Assembly: GCA_009739215.1 (NCBI GenBank)
Contig: VSJF01000004.1
Location: 558,001-622,000 of the forward strand
Origin: Floccularia luteovirens
Lineage: Eukaryota; Basidiomycota; Agaricomycetes; Agaricales; Squamanitaceae
Reading direction: 5' to 3'
Length of the DNA: 64,000 nt
A program made the position numbers and the translations under genes. The notes beneath the pieces are model-generated. The model ran no database searches and had not been told where the DNA came from. It saw only the letters and a list, made by a program, of their open reading frames with translations. How positions within the stretch are numbered: the stretch's first letter is position 1; each line of letters begins with the position of its first letter. This document shows positions 46,201-58,139 of this stretch, piece after piece.

Positions 46201-49200
46201 CAGTCGCTTGGCATTACTGATATCTTGAAAGAAGAGGACCGGCCGGAGGATCAATACCAGTGCACAATCTGCAAAACGTTCTGTTACCTTTCACAGGTCA
46301 CCTGTCCATGCTCCACGCAAGTTGTTTGTGTTGAACACGCCGACCTCCTTTGCGCTAATAAGACCCCCCATCACACCACCTTACGAAAACGCTTCTCAGA
46401 CGAAGATCTTCTTGACACACTGGCTAAAGTAGCCGAACGAGCAAGCATTCCTTCTGCCTGGCGAGGAAAGCTTAACAAACTATTGCAAGAGAGTGCTAGA
46501 CCTGCACTCCGTTCTTTGCGTGCTTTACTCGCCGAAGGGGACCGTATCAATTATCAACTTGCTGAAATGTCTTCCCTTCGGAAATGCGTGGCAAGAGCCA
46601 ACGAATGGGTCGACTCAGCCAACTCTTTCATAATTCGCAAGCAAAGCAGGAAGCGTTCGCGTCGATCTCGTGGCCGTCCTTCAACAACCGATGCTTCATA
46701 TGAAGACCCTGGGGATCGGCCAGACAGAGGTTTAGATGACCTGTATGCTCTCCTCAAGGAGGTTGAAACTCTTGGGTTCGATTGTCCGGAAATTGGCGTT
46801 TTACGAACGCTAGCTCACGAAGCTGAAGAAACGAAACTGAAGGCTTCCACACTCCTCCGTACATCACCCAGAGAGCAGGAACGTGATGAATTTATTCAGG
46901 AATGCAAACGATTACTACTGCAGGGGTCGTCTTTAAATGTATTGCTTGATGAACTGACGGAGGTCGAGAAAATTGTCGACAGGGAGCAACTAGTCAAGGA
47001 ACTAGAAGAAAAGTTAGATGATTCCGATTCTGATACCGTCATGACGCTAGAGGAAGTTCGTCAACTTCTGACTCGTGCCAGGACGTGCAACCTTGCGGCG
47101 GATAATAAACACATGAAGCTGTTAGAGGCTAGACAAAAAGAAGGCGACGACTGGGAAGAGCGAGCTAGGAACATCCTCGAACAACCCATCAAAACCATCA
47201 GTGAATTAGATGATTTCGCCAACCTTGATGCTAGCATACCCATTGATCCTACCATTATCGATCGTCTCATGTCTGCTCGTGCGAAAGCAAAGGATTTCGA
47301 GAAACAGGCGCTGGCATGGTCGAACCCTCCATCTGATGCCTCTAAACCTAGGGTACAAGACGTACTGAGACTCGCTACTCGCGCGGAGAAGGATTTCAGC
47401 ATCAGTGCGGTGAAAGAGTTGAAGCGGGCTGCTGACATAGCTGTAGATCTCGAAGCAAGATGCGACCAGGTTTTAAGGAATCGATACCATCGTGGGGATG
47501 AAGACTTGTTCGACACTATTGGACAATGGAAAGTCTATGCCAGGGATCATTTGAAGATATTTACCCTGCCGTCACTTGATAAGCTAGAAGCTCAACTCAA
47601 ACTTCATTATCGATGGATCAAGGAACTTCCATGGTTTTGCCCTGACCACGATGAAGCTCATGGGCAAGCAATCCTCGATGATGTGGTCGAATGCACCCGT
47701 CCTGAGGACGATCTTCCACCACATGATGAATACTTCACATGTATATGTAATTCCCCTGTCCGTCCACCACCTCCAGGTATCGTATCAGATGCAGTGCAAT
47801 GTGACCACTGCTACGCGAGATTCCATGGGGAGTGTGCAAAGAACGGAGGTTCTTGCCCGTTCTGCGACCACCACCACTGGGATGGTACAATTCACAAAGA
47901 TCGCGGCTGGCATTTCTGCTATCTTCCACCAATCCTCCGGAAAGCCCCCGACATCACAAAGAATTATTCCGAAGATTATAAGCAACTGGATATGATTGTT
48001 CACAGAGTTGATCGTCTTTCTGCCGTTATTGGACAATTTTTGTCGTACCTTTCACAACCAGCTAACCAACTTCCTGACTACATTCCCCAAGTGCGCCATT
48101 ACATGCGAAAGCTATATAAGATACAATTTGTTGTGTCACCGAATCCAGACGTATCATTTGGTTTAGATTTAGCAGGCCTGCATCGCATCCTAGCAGGCCG
48201 TCCTGCAGTGCAAAAGCCAAAGAAGAGACGCAGAGCTCGTTTCATTTTCGGTCAAGACATGGACAAGGACTGGTCTGACGGTACTCGCTGTATATGTCGC
48301 GGGTTGACTGGCTATCTGCTCAATTATCCTACTGTTCAGTGCGGATCGTGCGACAGGCTATATCATGCTGGATGTGTTTTTTACCCACTTGAATCAACTT
48401 CCTCGGAAAATTCCTTCATGTGTCCATTATGTTGTTTGCGGAAAGGGAGAGATTACCAATATTCCGAAGTTCGGGTGAAACCAACTGGTACGTATTCTTC
48501 AGCCCTCCCATTTACTGAAGCTGATCGTTATAATAAAAGATAATACAGTGGATGCCGACGTTTATGTCAACACACAAGAAATATTGAAAACTTGTGGCAA
48601 AGACATGATATACACCAAATTGCCTCCTCCGTATACGCAAACCCTATTTGTGAATCTTCTACATTTAATTTTGCCAGACGAACCTACACCCAATGCGACA
48701 TCGAGTCGTTCCTCTGGTTCACATTCCGGCTCACATCCGCCAAGATCACCAATCCACAACAATATATCTGCTCCCCAACAACATTCACATATAAGGCTAC
48801 CCGTTCCAACACCGTCTTCCACTAACTCGTTCAGCGTGGCGTCAGTGTCTTCTGCAAATAGCCCACCAGATCCGCCTTGGTCAAGATGGGGAAGAATGAC
48901 AACACCCTCCCGACCACCTTCAACACAACGTCGTAATATTGGTGAAGGGTCGCATCGATCTGGGAATACACCACAACCGTCCTCAAATCCTAGAAAGCGA
49001 AAGCACGTAGAAGATGTGCATTCCCACTCAACTGAAGATTCGTCACGGGCAGGGCCATCCTCAATGCCCTCAGCGAAACGACGTGGCCTGCCACCTCCAC
49101 ATCCGAATACACCGGTCTCACCTCCAGCACGACCGATGCAGACTCTATCTCCCTCTCTAGCAATGATTGTATCCCCAACCAATCAGACGGTACAACTATC

Positions 49201-49300
49201 CCCTCGAAACAACTATATTCCTCCCTTGAGGAATGGCCTTAATTCAGGATCCCCTACTTTACCACCTGTCGCGTCCCTAGTGCGACCAGGTAGTATGTGA
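43229..49300 (+). CDS. KDM5/JARID1-type histone H3K4 demethylase
   Basis: Eleven exons: 43229-43855, 43910-44110, 44171-44734, 44790-44859, 44914-45268, 45318-45498, 45550-45577, 45630-45877, 45929-46092, 46143-48487, 48549-49300, giving 1,844 aa. Domains in order: JmjN ([19 protein letters not shown], about 163-205), ARID (about 212-300, [19 protein letters not shown]), PHD1 ([20 protein letters not shown]), JmjC (about 610-790), C5HC2 finger ([17 protein letters not shown]), PLU-1-like helical region, PHD2 (CICNSPV ... [12 protein letters not shown]) and PHD3 ([10 protein letters not shown] ... [12 protein letters not shown]). The iron ligands are present as HNE in CWHNED and the distal His in FNHGLNF, so it should be catalytically active toward methylated H3K4 in the nucleus. 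Relatives include Rum1, Lid and KDM5A-D. The C-terminus is Ser/Pro-rich. An upstream in-frame ATG at 43178 is an alternative start. Confidence 0.95.
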
Positions 49301-49475
49301 ATCATCTTCTATAACGCACGTTTCAATCAGGGTTTCACATTCATTATGATTTTCGTGTATCTTGGTCGCTTTTCTTTGTATAGCCTTTGTTTTATTAGAA
49401 TTACATACATGATGATGTGTCTAAATGGTTAATAGGATTTATATTATTATACGACATGCAATGATTTGTGTCATA

Positions 49476-52091
49476 TCACTTGTGAACCATAAATTTATAA
49501 GTCGAATAACCCCCAATGCATGCAAAAGCTGCTAGGCACGCGATAATGGATATGAACCATGCGTAGCCCTGCAATAAAAGACTGGGCATCAGCAACACGA
49601 GCTTGTACGAGAAAAGAAATAGACTAACTGGAGTTTCTTGGCCTGGTACATGAACGTTCATACCCCAAAGTCCTAGGATCAAAGTCAGGGGGTGTAATGT
49701 GAAGGAGTGTTAAGTTGCTCACCGGTCACCAAGTTCATAGGAATAAGGACCGTACCCATCGCTGTCAACTTAGAAAGAACATCGTTGATCTGATTATTCG
49801 CGTCTGTCATTTCGATGGAAATTTGAGCAAGGTAGTTGGAGTGGGAACGTGATAGAATCTTCTCGTAATGATTTAAATTTTGTGTCATAGTAATCAAGTG
49901 GTCCTAAGATAGGAGGTTAGTCTTGATTTAAACTTTATTAATGGTGAAGAAATTGTAACCTGGATGTCAGAAAGATATAGACCCTGAAATTTACGCAAGT
50001 CAGAAGAGAAAGGATTGAAAGGATTAATGAATTTACAATGTCCGAAGTAGGAGCGACTCTCCAATTTTCATTGCAGCGTTTTGCAAGTCCTTTTACGACA
50101 TCAGCCTTGTTGCCCATAAGTCGCAACAGACCCATGACTTTTTTCCTGCAGGTCCCTATTCGCCGGAGCATGTCACTTTGTTCAGCCTCCTTAAGAATAA
50201 GCACGAGTTCGTCGATACTATCTACTTCATACTCGATGCTCTGGATAAGAGGTCCAAACGCATCGGTAATATCATCGATAAGTGCATATGAGATCCAATC
50301 AGACGTGACGCTGATATAGTCTTTAAGCTGCTTTATACGTCTACGCACGTTTTGTGGGTGAGGGGTTGGTCGGAAATGGAACTAAACACGTATTATTCCG
50401 CTGGATAAGAATATGAATGAACGCTGCACCCACTGAGAGTATCCCCTCTTTGAAGACTATAATGTACATATTGAGAGGTTCCAGGTGTGTAGGGCTGTAG
50501 GGATCCTGATCGAAACTGCGAAAACAGACGAGATAATAATTGCGAAACAGTTCAATCTTTTCACGTGTCTCCTCCATGAGAATATCTTCAGTTGTAAGCG
50601 GATGAATAGAGAACACCTAAATTTAGTGATTTAAGAGACGATAAATGTGCTATTTAAGGAAATACCAACCTTGCTCAACATTTTCATCTCGTTATCCGTA
50701 GGGCTCATTACGTCCAGCCACCACGTATTTCCTTCAGAGTCTATATCTGCTGAGTTTTTTCCATCTATAATCACGGAACGGTTGCCGTTAGCAGCTAAAG
50801 TGCTGCCCGTGTCAAATCCTACGTTCATAGATCCTATATTAGGTCCTGGACTTGGTTTACGTGATTCAGGGGTAGGGCTAAATGCAAGCGCAGATGTTGG
50901 ACGATCCTTGTACGGCTCAAACCTATCTCTATTGAGGTTATTATCTTTAGGGGGTTGCCCAGATGAGAACGAAGGCTGTATTCCCGTAAAAAGATCTTCA
51001 AAGGTTTGCCCATCCGCAGGCAGCTCGCTAAGGCTGCGCGCATGTATGGTAGCAGAAATAGCATTGGAATAGAACGAGAAACGATACGGCCGGTCATGCC
51101 CTGTGTTAAGTATACCTCCACCCGAGATCATACCACCGCCAACTATATTATCATAAGATGGGCCACCATTTAGTCCTGCTCCGTTGAGAACGAGTCCAAG
51201 ACGTGCAGGGAGAGAGGGTGGAGGTTCTGAGATGGGGTGTTCGAATAAAGCCATTTTCCCACCAATGCCCTTGCGATGTAATCGCGGATTGGGATTGTTC
51301 TGACTCAGCTTGCGATGTCGAATGGGACGTGGTGACGGTTCAGAGGGACCATCTTCTGGCTGCATAATTTGCTCACCAGACGGGGAAGTACCAGAGTTGC
51401 GGCCGCGAATAGCACTGGCAGAGAACCGAGTGTTGACTGGTGAACTGATCCCAAGATTGGACTTTTCTACTGCAGCAAACTCTTCCATGCGCGCAAAATC
51501 AAAATTTGACCGTGATACATTTGCCTGATAAGTAGGCAATCCAAATGCTGAAGATGAATGATCTTCCGTGTCGTGCATATGGGGAGCAGATGCACTAAGG
51601 GTTGCAAGAAGTGAAGGATCGTGGGCATGGGCGTGATGGTTGAGGTGTGGCTTCATGCTGACAGACGATCTGCGATGTGGAGGCGCGAGAGTATCTTCGT
51701 CAACACTATCATCATGAGCTGTTTCATGTATGTCCTCGATTTCATGCATCTCATGAGGAGATAAGCGGCCGGTAATTGTTGGAAACGTGGTTTCTGGGGA
51801 ACTCATAACATTTTCATAAGGTGAAGCAGCTTGTCCACCAGGTGAAGTTTGCATAGTTTCCCTACGTGCAAATGATAGTTGGATAGCCATGTCTGCGTCC
51901 ATGGTACGCTGTCGCTCCCTAACTTGAGGATCATTCGGATCGAAGGAACGTACAAGAGTGGGCGAATGCCTTGGACGAGAGGCTACATCACTTATTTCTC
52001 CTGGTGATATGCTACGACGGCGAACAGGGGAGCTATTTCTTACAGAAACAGGTGAGTTCTGTAGCACAGAATCCATTGTGGGGGATGTCAT
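49476..52091 (-). CDS. CorA-superfamily Mg2+ transporter (Alr1/Mnr2 type)
   Basis: Seven exons: 52091-50670, 50616-50434, 50381-50037, 49983-49960, 49903-49723, 49672-49629, 49568-49476, giving 763 aa. The first 470 residues are a long Ser/Pro/His-rich cytosolic region, typical of Alr1 and Mnr2. The CorA cytoplasmic domain follows (VFSIHPLTTEDILMEETREK, MYIIVFKEGILSFHF). The stalk helix ends in two membrane segments with the signature GMN in LWGMNVHVPGQET. It should transport Mg2+ across the plasma or vacuolar membrane. The 24-nt exon (GLYLSDIQ) is small but canonical. A CACGTG at 52235-52240 lies 144 bp upstream of the ATG. Confidence 0.95.
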
Positions 52092-52234
52092 AATTTATGT
52101 CTACCCTTGCATGCGGTTTAGCAGCCAGAACTAAAGACAGGTCGCTGAGGGCGAGTGAAATGGCGAGCAGACTTGAAAGGATGATGATGAACTGGGGAAA
52201 CAAGGAACACCTTGCAAATTGTTGGCCACTTGGC

Positions 52235-52240
52235 CACGTG
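52235..52240. promoter_or_regulatory. CACGTG E-box upstream of the Mg2+ transporter
   Basis: A palindromic CACGTG between the transporter start (52091, minus) and the tRNA gene (52287, plus). Its function is inferred from the general role of such sites in fungi. Confidence 0.3.
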
Positions 52241-52286
52241 CAACGCAATCATGGCAACACCGCAATCAACTCCTGATGCTCTAACA

Positions 52287-52368
52287 GCCCCCGTTGTCTA
52301 ATGGTTATGACGTCAGACTTCTACGTATTGGCATCTGGAGGTTGCGGGTTCGAATCCCGCCGGGGGTT
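52287..52368 (+). tRNA. tRNA-Arg (anticodon UCU) with a 9-nt intron
   Basis: A full cloverleaf can be drawn. Acceptor GCCCCCG pairs with CGGGGGT (one G-U); D-arm GTC/GAC; anticodon stem TCAGA/TCTGG around loop CTTCTA plus A. T-arm is GCGGG-TTCGAAT-CCCGC, with discriminator T at 52368. Anticodon TCT is at 52320-52322. The nine bases 52324-52332 sit one base after the anticodon, the canonical tRNA intron position. A TTTT stretch overlaps the 3' end as Pol III terminator. It decodes AGA arginine codons. Confidence 0.93.
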
Positions 52369-52561
52369 TTCTGTTTCCATGTTTATTTTTAGACAGAAAA
52401 CATGCCATTCCAACAAGATAATTTACAGACGCAGATAATAAAATGAACAGCTTGGTAAATAATAAAAATGCAGGTCAACTCAAGATGCCCAAATCAAATA
52501 ACAAAACAATATCCTTTGCAAGAAACAGACAGAAAGAAACGGAATAACTAAGATTTGCTTG

Positions 52562-55500
52562 TCACTTTTTGACGGCTCTAAGCTGTGCACGCAACATCCC
52601 ATTCTCGGTCTGCATTGAATTGAGTTCATCCAAAAGTGCAATGCGCTGTGATTGCTCTGAAGTACGCATAGCATTGATCTCTGCTTGCGCCTCCTCCAAT
52701 GCCTTGCGACATTCCGCGAGCTGGACATCCAACTGTTTTTTCACCATTTCTGGTGCAGATGCTGCCTCCTCTGCGAGGGTGAGTGTCCGGGCACTTAGTG
52801 TATTGTTTGCTTCTGTGAGTTGGCGACAAGTCTCTGCTTGTTCAGCAGCAAGAATCTCCACCTCCTGCTTCTCGGCTGTAAGGCGATCAACAATTGCTTG
52901 CAGTGTCTGAATTTCATCTTGCCTATGATTTCATGCAATAACAATTAGACTCGAAGAGTAACAGATAATAAAACCTACAATACGGTGTGTTTCGCAGCGA
53001 GAGACATATTTCGCTCTTCAAGAATGCGAACTTGCTTTTGATACGTTTCCAGCGCAGCGTTACCCTCCTGTGCCAATTTTTGTGCCCTCTCCGCATTCTT
53101 CTTCAAAAGGTCGTGTGCTTGCGCAAATCGGACAAGTCTTTCAATAAGTGCTCGATCATCCGAAATGAGCGCCTGCACCCTCGCAGCGAATCCCTCAATA
53201 GAAAAACTGCCCGGAGTACTGGGTCGGGCGGGTACTGGCCGTGAATCATAAAGTGACTTTAGAGATCGAACATCAAGATCCGAAAGAGACGTGGCTATGC
53301 CATGTCCAGGACTTTGTGCAGAATTTGGGGAGCCTGTTCGATATGATCGTGGTGAGCCATGAGCGAACTTTGCTGCTCGTGCTTCCGGAGATGGCAGAAT
53401 GTTCCAGATTGGTATAAGAATTGAGGCAATCTTTGCAGGGTCTGAATCAATGGTGATGTCTGCGGGAATTGTCGTGGGTAGCGGAATGGGTGACATAGCC
53501 GAAGGAGTGGCGGGTCTCGACTAGTAAATAATTAGACCGGAAAGAAGGTACGAAAGGACAAATTTTACTTTTTGTGTATCCGATGCAATACTCTTCCGTG
53601 AAGGTTCATCTCTTTGCCTGCGGACTTCTTCAAGCTCACGACCCAGGGTCTCCTGCTTCCTCAAACCACTACGAATGTCGTCTTCTAGCCGTTTTCTCGA
53701 CACTTCCCACTCTTCCGCAGCCTTGGATTGTGACTCCAATTCAGTGTGAATTTGTTGGATATGTGACGCAACGGATTGCACCAAACCGGGAACAGAGAGA
53801 TCGCGGGAATACATAGGTACGTTGTACTGTTTGATCAAAGCCCGAATTGTAGCACGTCCCTCATCAATTTCTTTTTGAGCTTCTTCAAGAGCAATCTGGT
53901 CTTCTTCTCTCAAACGTTCCATTTCTTCCTGGAGCCTCGAAAGATCCTCCATTTTTTCATCTTCGGCATCTGCTCTTTCTAAGTCCCAAACAGACCTTTC
54001 TGAGTCCCAACCCGCTTTTTCAGCTTCCCATGCAGCTCTCTCGGCTGTCCATTCGTCTCGTAACTTCTGCATTTCCAAACTCTTTTCATTCAGCAAGTAT
54101 TGGTTCTTTTCCTTCATTTCCGTGAGTAGTTTCTCCGTGCCGTCTACATCGTGAGCTCGAGATTCTAACTCTGTTACTCGCAATTTCAAAGAACGTGTTT
54201 GCTCCTCCATTTGCTCCTGCTTCATCATCCATTCCTTCTTCTCCTCTAACAGCATCTGAACCTCAGAATCTAGGCCTTCTAGCCGAGGAAGTTCCTTCTC
54301 CAGTGCTGAGATTGTCTCCTCTGCATTCTGTAATTCCATGCCCATCATTGTCTCTACCTCCTGTTTCTCCAAACGCACAAGTGATAGTTCTCGTGACATA
54401 TCTGCTTGTTTCTTCCCAGCGGCGGATAAAGATTCCACAGCAGCTTTGAGCTTTTCCTCCAATGCATTGATTTCGGAAGCGGCAGCTTCTGGTGATAATA
54501 TACGTCTCGGAATGACAGCATCTGCATGGCCTGCAAAAAGATGTGCACCATCGAAACGTGCACTCGTAGACGTTGAAGCTCCGCTTGTGGAGGAAACGAC
54601 TGTCATTAGTGTGCTCCGATTTGATGAGTTGTATCCAGAGTCCTCGCTTGCAGGACTTGGGGACATCTTTTTCTCCATATTCCGTACCGAGAAGCTGAGA
54701 ACACCCGCTCGATGTTCCAAGAGCTTCTTCTGCACTTCGTTGACACGATCTGACACTTTCCAAAGCTCTTTTTGCGCAGATTCAACTCGGCGATTGGCAG
54801 CTTCGAGTTGTTCCTCGGTCTGTTTGGATATTTTCTTGTGAGCGGCATTGACTTTGGATAGAGATACCGCAGCATCGCGTATTTTGGTTTCTAGTGAGAG
54901 CTTCTTCGTCATGGCTCCTAGTCGTGAAGATAAAACATGATATTCCTACACCATAAGTTAGATAATAAAATATGGGTTATGCTAGGTTAACCAGCCTTTT
55001 TAAGTTCCTCTACATCTTCCAAAGTGAGAACCTCGTAATCCCGACTGTCCACAACAGCCTCGCTAGCCAAGAGGCTCATAAGGAGCTCATCACGCGTATT
55101 CAAGAATCCTGACGATCTCTTCCATTCTGGTTCTGATTTAGAAACGGATTTCCGGTGTATTGTACGATTTAGTGGAAGCCTGGGAGATGATGGTACGGAT
55201 GGTGAAGAACTAGATGCCTTGACGTGTTTTCTCTTTGATGATGATGGGGAGAACGAGGGATTGCTAGTACGAGGCGAGTAAGCGGATCCATTTTTCGAGC
55301 GATTTGTCTGGAAAGGAGGGTTTCCTGAATCGTCGTCTTGCGGGAGTGGAGGTTGAGATTTCAGCCTGTCTTTTTTGAGGAAACTAGCAGCCGAAGATTT
55401 CGGGCTTTCTGTGGGAAGCACTGTTTGGCCTGAAGTTGGGGTCTGGGGTGGCCAAGTAGGGCCTGAAGCTAATTTGATATTATATGGGGTAGAGCTAGGT

Positions 55501-55577
55501 GATGACTGCAGTTGAACATCTTGAACGGGGGGAGAGGATGTAATCCCGGCCCCCAAAAGCCTGCGAACGCCATTCAT
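52562..55577 (-). CDS. Uds1-domain coiled-coil protein (up-regulated during septation)
   Basis: Four exons: 55577-54996, 54945-53569, 53520-52979, 52922-52562, giving 953 aa. The N-terminal 165 residues are Ser/Pro-rich. The Uds1 domain signature follows (FLNTRDELLMSLLASEAVVD ... LTLEDVEELKKEYHVLSSRL ... TKKLSLETKIRDAAVSLSKV). Long coiled coils with heptad-like Glu/Leu/Lys patterning include the Trp-spaced block AAWEAEKAGWDSERSVWDLE. A second low-complexity stretch and a final coiled coil end the protein. The fission-yeast founder is induced in septation; fungal relatives are linked to septum or polarity structures. Intron 1 (54995-54946) lacks a GT donor in the required phase and is modelled as GC..AG. 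Confidence 0.86.
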
Positions 55578-55640
55578 TAGAAAGTTGTGGGCGGAGGGGT
55601 CGGAGAGTCTGAAACGTTTAAAAGGCGATGAAGGCAGGCT

Positions 55641-55676
55641 TTACAGTATTTACTGTAAACAGAACCTAACCCTAAA
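55641..55676. promoter_or_regulatory. palindrome and telobox-like motif in a divergent promoter
   Basis: Arms TTACAGTA (55641-55648) and TACTGTAA (55651-55658) form a perfect 8-bp inverted repeat with a TT spacer. Eight bases later comes CTAACCCTAAA (55666-55676), which contains the telobox AACCCTAA. Both lie in the 187 bp between the Uds1 gene and Mdm34 starts and look like binding sites; the proteins that bind are unknown. Confidence 0.45.
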
Positions 55677-55764
55677 TCATGGCCAGCAAGTCTCATATGT
55701 TCTACTGAACCCGTCCTCTCTGCAGTCGTTTTCTCGGGGTTCTGGATGATTCTTCTTCGTCCTC

Positions 55765-57830
55765 ATGTCCTTCACATTCAACTGGCCTCGATTTTCAGAC
55801 CAGTTTCACTACGATGCTATTCAAATGCTCAACACTGCCCTCAATAAGGGAAACAAACCACCAATCATCGCAGATAAAATCCAAGTCATAGAATTAGAAA
55901 TGGGTACTCAAGTATGTCCTTCCTTACAATTGTCCTTCTCATTCCAATACTTTACAGCCCCCTGAACTTGAAATTCGTGATATTGGAGACTTGACCGTTG
56001 ACCAATTCAGAGGAATTTTTCGTCTGACATATGCTGGAGATGCCCATTTAGTTTTGAAGACAAAGGTCCAGGTATGCTGTCTTCGTTATGTCATAACTAA
56101 TTAAGGAGTAGCTCATTGATCTTCAGGCAAACCCACTAAACCATAAGCAACCCGACATTCACCTCATGTCTGGCAACAGGGGCATGTTAGCAGCAAAACA
56201 ACCCCTTGTCGTTCCTATGTTGCTACGCCTTTCACATTTCAAACTGAGCTCATATGTGGTGCTTGTTGTATCGAAACAAAAAGGAATCACGCTGGTCTTT
56301 AAGACAGACCCATTGCAGAACGTCGACATCAATAGCACATTTGATTCCATTGCTGTCATACAGAATTTCATCCAACGCGAAATAGAAGGTCAATTGCGAC
56401 AAATGTTTCGGGAGGACTTGCCTGGTATTATTCACCGACTTAGCCAGCAGTGGGTAAAAGCGAAAGTAGAAACACCACTGTTTACTGAGCGACCTCCTCT
56501 TCCTCGCCCAACCTTTGAAACTATGTCGTCTCCAGATATATCTATGCACAAAATGAGCATGACAAGCGTTGGATTACAACCACAACTCTCACGACACCAG
56601 GCTCCTGGAGTTTTGGGATATAGAAGGGCCAGATCGACGTCTGGTCTCTCTGTAGCAAGCACGAGCACCTCTTTACCCGTCCCACCTTCTACCCCTACCC
56701 CACCTCACACAGCAACACCCAATGAACCAGTATCTTTCCCTGATTTGGAGAACTTCGATCCTACTTATGGTTTAAGACCTGAAGGTCTTCCCAAAAAAAG
56801 TGGATTCAAGAGTTTCAGCAAGCTATTCGCACCAAACAAAGGTCTTGCAGATTTAGCAGAAGAGCCTAGTGAAGCTGGTGACGATTTCACTGACGACGGC
56901 ACATCATTTGATGTAATAGATTGGGATGATTCTGTTCCTGGCTTTTCTCCTCCTCCAAGCTTGTACAATGATCAGGATAGCTCAACTGAGTATGAAACAA
57001 TCCCTGCTGTCGGTGGCGGTGTGATCACACGACCAAGAATTTACCATTCACAATCTGTGGCACAAGCATCATCAACAGGGATCACCTCATCTAGACCTGT
57101 CCGTTCTATATCCCAAGATAGTATTCATTTGAGACAAGCAATCCCCATGATGTCACATAATTCTAGTTCTTCATATGGTTCAGAACCTCCTCCAAGAGTA
57201 ACTTCGGTAGGACCTGGAAGCACAACAGGGACATCATTCCGTTCTACTCCATTGTATACAACTCTCCCTGGAAGACCGATGTCACCTGATAGCAACGAAA
57301 CCCAGGCTTCGTATTCAGGTAGTGGAACATTACCGACACCTCCTACAAAAACAAGCAACGTTGAGGAAGACTCCTCGATATATATGCGCCAAACCCTACA
57401 TCAACGGCGCTTTTCTGTATCAACTTCCAACATTGACACATCTTTCAGTCCAAGCTCTCCTTCAGGTCACCATTCTATAGAAGTTGATCCAAAAATTGTA
57501 TTACGTCCGTCCATAAACAACTCCATACACCAGCTATCAACTCTCAGTCACTCAAATCACACACTATCTCCTTACACACGTTCGTTGTCCCATTTCACCG
57601 TTCGTAGTGTGCCTCCGCGTGGGATTGGCCCTACTGGATTTTCCCCCAGTTTCGAGCGGCAGCCAGTGAAAGCCAAAAGGAAACGCATATATAAGCTTGG
57701 AGGCCAAACAGCGAGGTCAGAACCCCTACACAATCCCGAACTGATTGATCTGCAACAACATGCCACTTCGCATCCGCCACCTCCATCGGAATTCGACGCA
57801 TCAGACATGGACCGCTATTTTCGCTCATAG
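55765..57830 (+). CDS. MDM34: Mdm34, ERMES complex subunit
   Basis: Three exons: 55765-55911, 55958-56071, 56127-57830, giving 654 aa. The N-terminus [18 protein letters not shown] is the Mdm34 hallmark and begins the SMP lipid-binding domain (about residues 1-200). It continues with [30 protein letters not shown] and [18 protein letters not shown]. The C-terminal two-thirds are Ser/Pro-rich and disordered, with a [10 protein letters not shown] segment near the end. ERMES tethers ER to mitochondria and moves phospholipids between them; Mdm34 sits on the mitochondrial outer membrane side. It diverges from the Uds1 gene across 187 bp. Confidence 0.95.
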
Positions 57831-58139
57831 ATAGATACCTTTATCCCTCCACTCATCTACTCAAAAAATTTTACCCTTTTTACATATTTTCAACCACTAC
57901 CTTATCATGCATATTAGTGGCCTTACCTAATCACATGTTGTATCATCATCAAACGGCAATGAAACGTCTGTTATGGATTAAACAAGCCTGATATGGCATC
58001 TGCCACAGGAATAGGGGCAGGAGTTGCATTTTCAAAATCCTGATAGCAATATCAGAAGATATCAGAGGTCAATCGCCCATTGATACCTACATCCACTGTT
58101 TGTATAGAATTCATTTGTTAAGGGAGCTTAATCTCCTAA
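57831..58139. other. convergent intergenic region
   Basis: 309 bp between the Mdm34 and virilizer-like 3' ends, AT-rich, presumably 3' UTRs. Nothing else is seen. Confidence 0.55.

Noticed and set aside
48562..49182. 206-codon minus-strand frame
   Set aside because: Antisense to the last exon of the KDM5 gene, with no family motif or splice partners.
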